From positions 1 to 64,000 of the forward strand of contig JANQRE010000001.1 in NCBI GenBank assembly GCA_028284705.1: a DNA stretch of 64,000 nt, written 5' to 3'. A program made the translations under genes and the position numbers. Under the pieces are notes generated by a model, which searched no databases, was not told the DNA's origin, and worked only from the letters and a program-made list of their open reading frames with translations. Source of the stretch: Paracoccaceae bacterium. GTDB taxonomy: Bacteria; Pseudomonadota; Alphaproteobacteria; Rhodobacterales; Rhodobacteraceae. Positions 61,506 through 64,000 of this stretch are shown here, piece by piece; within the stretch, counting starts at the first letter, position 1; every line of letters starts with the position of its first letter.

Positions 61506-62219
61506 TCAATTCCGGTCGGGCTTGAGCGGCGACAAAAGGGTTTTCACGTGAAATTTGGCGTATTGAAACTCCCCACCTCTGGCCTGAAACCGCAGGGCAA
61601 GCCGACGCTCGTCCAAATTATCGCTTCGGCCTCGAATGATGAAGTCGCGAAGCGGCACGCGTCCAAGCACCGAGATAAATTCCATGCGTTCCAATGGGCA
61701 TTTTTCGAGACGATTACCAGCTTCATAGGCCGCAAAAGACGGGTAACAGATCTGCGAAAGGCCCAAACTGTTCCCGGGATCACGCCAATCGCCAAGCTTT
61801 TGCCCAACCTTTGCAGTAAAGGGTCCCAACGTGTTGGTGATCCAATAGTAGTTTGTACAACCGCTGTCGGCATTGTCGCAGAACCCGATGTCGAGGAGAT
61901 ACTGGATCGGTGTTTCTCCGAAGGTCCCCGGCACATCGACGAGTGCTTGAATCTCCACTTCGATGTCGTCGGCGGATGGGTTGCTCAGCTTGGCGCGGTC
62001 AAATGACAGGCGTGCAAGCGCATATTCTCCCTCCAGAAGACCGGGCGATACGTAATAGAACCCCAAGCGATAATCCCAGCCGGATCGAAATCCGTCTTCT
62101 GTTGGTTCAATGTCGAACTCTTGCCAATAACGATCTTGCGCAAAACCGGGAGAGGCGTTTGTCATCGAGGTAACAATGGCCCAAACGGCAAAAATCATCA
62201 GCGATATCAAGAAACGCAT
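61506..62219 (-). CDS. secreted protein of unknown function
   Basis: 237 residues. MRFLISLMIFAVWAIVTSMT then NASPGFAQ is a signal peptide with a likely cut after FAQ. The mature part has four Cys (two in GFCDNADSGCTNYY, two in QICYPS...EKCPL), likely two disulfides, and looks beta-rich. No domain recognised. It converges with rsgA, with 16 bases between their stops. It may act in the periplasm. Confidence 0.65.
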   Translation of the reverse strand: MRFLISLMIFAVWAIVTSMTNASPGFAQDRYWQEFDIEPTEDGFRSGWDYRLGFYYVSPGLLEGEYALARLSFDRAKLSNPSADDIEVEIQALVDVPGTFGETPIQYLLDIGFCDNADSGCTNYYWITNTLGPFTAKVGQKLGDWRDPGNSLGLSQICYPSFAAYEAGNRLEKCPLERMEFISVLGRVPLRDFIIRGRSDNLDERRLALRFQARGGEFQYAKFHVKTLLSPLKPDRN

Positions 62220-62311
62220 CCGTCAATCTCCCCAAATTCACGGCCCCTGAGACTACCGTGAATCGATCTCCGCAGTGAAATCAAGAAAAAAGCCGGATCG
62301 GCGTTAAGAGC

Positions 62312-62980
62312 TTACCCGTGGCTGGCGGTCGCCAGTCCCAACACGCCGACGCCGATCAACGACAAAGCCCAGACAGCCTCCAGATCGAACCAGCTCTTGC
62401 GCAGGAAGGTGAGGCCAAGCCAGCGATAGACCGCATAGGCCACACCGCCCCCGGCGATCATCATCGCACCCGTATGGGCCAGCGTCACGCCCGCTAAAAT
62501 CCCCGCATTCCGCGCAAATAGTTCCGACGCGGCCAGGTGCCCGCCCTCCAATTCCTCCGGCCCGCAAAGGCCCAGATAGATCGGCACCAGCATCAGCGCC
62601 GCGCCATGCACGATGGCCACTAGGAAGGACCAGAGCGCCAGCCGATGCGGCGGCACGCGGGCCAGAAAGCGCGGATGGCGGCGGGTGATCAGCAGGTACA
62701 AGCCAACGCCGATCACCAGAAGACCCGCCCCCCAGCGCAACTCTTCTGTGTAGGTCAGCAGCGACGACAACATCGAAAAGGGAAGCAAGATCAATAACAT
62801 CGCCAAAAAATGCCCCAGCGACAGCGCCCCTAACGCACGAAAGAGCGCCGCCGGTTTGCTCTCCATCAGGGCAGACGACACCGCCAGCGGCCAGCCCATG
62901 CCGGGGTTCACGCCGTGATAGAGGCCGCTCAGCACCACGGCGAGCCACAGGCCCGCCGTCGTTGTCATCACATCGCCCAT
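62312..62980 (-). CDS. integral membrane protein linked to the selenium-binding-protein gene
   Basis: 222 residues with about six helices (GLWLAVVLSGLYHGVNPGMG, LGHFLAMLLILLPFSMLSSL, WGAGLLVIGVGLYLLIT, LALWSFLVAIVHGAALMLVP, GVTLAHTGAMMIAGGGVAYA, ALSLIGVGVLGLATA). The H-x-x-N-P-G-M-G and H-G-A-A-L-M patterns recall metal-transport membrane proteins of the HupE/UreJ/RcnA kind, but I would not assign one. It starts 13 bases after the SBP56-like stop, so they are cotranscribed. Confidence 0.65.
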   Translation of the reverse strand: MGDVMTTTAGLWLAVVLSGLYHGVNPGMGWPLAVSSALMESKPAALFRALGALSLGHFLAMLLILLPFSMLSSLLTYTEELRWGAGLLVIGVGLYLLITRRHPRFLARVPPHRLALWSFLVAIVHGAALMLVPIYLGLCGPEELEGGHLAASELFARNAGILAGVTLAHTGAMMIAGGGVAYAVYRWLGLTFLRKSWFDLEAVWALSLIGVGVLGLATASHG

Positions 62981-62993
62981 TTACACGCCCGAG

Positions 62994-64000
62994 CTAAACG
63001 TTCGGATAACAGAAACTGTCCGTCGAGCAGTCGCCCCCTTCGAGCCTGATCTGATGGCTGCGATATCCTTCCGGGAACTCGACCCAGAAATCGGGATCAA
63101 GCTCGAACTTGCCGCCCTCATTGCGCGCCATCACCATCGCCGCGCCCCGGTCTCCGGGATAGAACTGGTCATCCCAAGTCGAATAAAGCGAGTTCGTCCA
63201 ATAGACCCGCTTCCCGTCCCGGCTGATCTCCACCATCTGCGGGCCATAACCGAAATCCTTGCCATTTGGATGCTTGGTCTTTTTCACGATCCCGCCGATC
63301 TCGACCTTGCCAGCCAGTTTCGGGTTCATCGGGTCGGAGACATCATATTGATGCATCTCACCCAAGCCCCAGCAGGCAACGTAGAGATATTTGTCGTCCA
63401 GCGAGAGGTCGATATCGGTCACCAGCGGCGGGCACGCGCCAAAGCCTTTCAGAAGCTCCGGCAGGTCATCGGCATCGGCAGGCACGGGATCAATGGTGAT
63501 CGTCTTCTTCGCTTGCCATTCGCCATCGTCATCGCGCCACCAGGTGAAGATCGCGCCCTGCAGATTGGTCGTGTCGACCACAACACCACAGAAGCCATAT
63601 TCCTTCACCGGGTCATGGGCCGGCCGGATTTCCAGCGCCATCTGGTGGTTCTCCCCCAGATCAATCGACTTGGTCACTTTCCGTCCGCGCAAATCCCAGA
63701 AATGGATCGTGTGGCCATATTTGTTCGACAGTAAATCCTCCGGCACGATGCCGTTCTCAAACTGTGGCGGCAGGCCCCATTCGGAACTCACCATGTAATC
63801 GCGCGGCAGGTTCCACCAGAAATCGTAATGCTTGTCCTGAATGCCCCGGTCCATCTCGTAGCGGCCCAGAATGTCGAAGGTCTCGCAATCCATGATGAAG
63901 ATGCCCGGCGGGCCATCGGTGCCATCCTCACCGCCGCCGCCAAGGGTCGAAACATAAATCCCCTCCGGCCCGCAATGGATCGTATGCGGGCGCGAATAGC
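62994..64000 (-). CDS. selenium-binding protein 56 / methanethiol oxidase homologue, 5' end outside window
   Basis: 335 residues of the C-terminal part are visible, running off the right edge. YSRPHTIHCGPEGIYVSTLG, KHYDFWWNLPRDYMVSSEWG, GHTIHFWDLRGRK and YLYVACWGLGEMHQYDVSDP, ending STDSFCYPNV, are conserved in SBP56. In Hyphomicrobium and roseobacters this family is methanethiol oxidase (MtoX), a periplasmic copper enzyme in dimethylsulfide metabolism. Whether this copy has the export signal cannot be seen. The adjacent membrane protein is part of the same operon. Confidence 0.9.
   Translation of the reverse strand, partial: YSRPHTIHCGPEGIYVSTLGGGGEDGTDGPPGIFIMDCETFDILGRYEMDRGIQDKHYDFWWNLPRDYMVSSEWGLPPQFENGIVPEDLLSNKYGHTIHFWDLRGRKVTKSIDLGENHQMALEIRPAHDPVKEYGFCGVVVDTTNLQGAIFTWWRDDDGEWQAKKTITIDPVPADADDLPELLKGFGACPPLVTDIDLSLDDKYLYVACWGLGEMHQYDVSDPMNPKLAGKVEIGGIVKKTKHPNGKDFGYGPQMVEISRDGKRVYWTNSLYSTWDDQFYPGDRGAAMVMARNEGGKFELDPDFWVEFPEGYRSHQIRLEGGDCSTDSFCYPNV

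Noticed and set aside
1-64000. CRISPR arrays, rRNA genes, replication origin
   Set aside because: I looked for regularly spaced repeats, rRNA motifs and DnaA-box or repABC-like clusters and saw none.

Overview
The window is GC-rich DNA from an alphaproteobacterium, most likely a marine member of the Rhodobacteraceae (Roseobacter group). The evidence is the MoxR - DUF58 - DUF4159 block next to DUF1285, a homogentisate dioxygenase with a MarR regulator, a phasin, TTGA-N6-TCAA (FNR/FixK) boxes and a Core-2-type glycosyltransferase typical of that group. All identifications come from reading translated sequence and recalled family motifs; no database search was run.

The first ~26.8 kb is accessory DNA. 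It starts with the end of a CoA-transferase gene and an acetyltransferase fragment cut off abruptly near base 240. After that come gene remnants, two divergent sulfotransferase genes (one fused to a GT2 glycosyltransferase), two tandem tRNA genes for Asp and Glu with unusual anticodon loops, and a relic of a conjugative coupling protein. Next is the most unusual part. A subtilase (S8) and a PAP2/vanadium-haloperoxidase-like protein form a two-gene operon. It diverges from a SARP/BTAD-like regulator with repeat-like helices, which is followed by an animal-type haem peroxidase homologue that seems to lack its proximal histidine. Then come a secreted trypsin-like protease, a small secreted protein and a short lipoprotein. 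A decayed IS3-family element separates these from a two-gene operon encoding a membrane protein and a 1072-residue protein that combines SGNH hydrolase, trypsin-like protease, a Cys-dependent L,D-transpeptidase-like region and a peptidoglycan-binding domain. The rest of the island is a WGR protein, a broken DUF4143 ATPase, an ScpB-like gene with a broken DUF1403 gene, and a tyrosine-integrase remnant lying against the 3' end of tRNA-Cys.

From 26.8 kb onward the window looks like core chromosome. It holds pcm, an acidic PopZ-like protein, the MoxR-associated operon, DUF1285 and an SDR, then a DUF1801 / VOC / WYL-regulator group with a clear palindromic operator. Membrane and hydrolase genes follow.

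The 41.8-50.4 kb stretch reads as a low-oxygen and stress group: phasin, P-type ATPase, host-attachment protein, sensor kinase and response regulator, Crp/Fnr regulator, Hsp20 and universal stress protein. Three of its intergenic regions carry FNR/FixK-type boxes. The right end holds polA, a HIT protein, a zinc-finger protein, a glycosyltransferase, a sulfotransferase, marR-hmgA with a perfect operator, rsgA, and a selenium-binding-protein / methanethiol-oxidase homologue that runs off the window.
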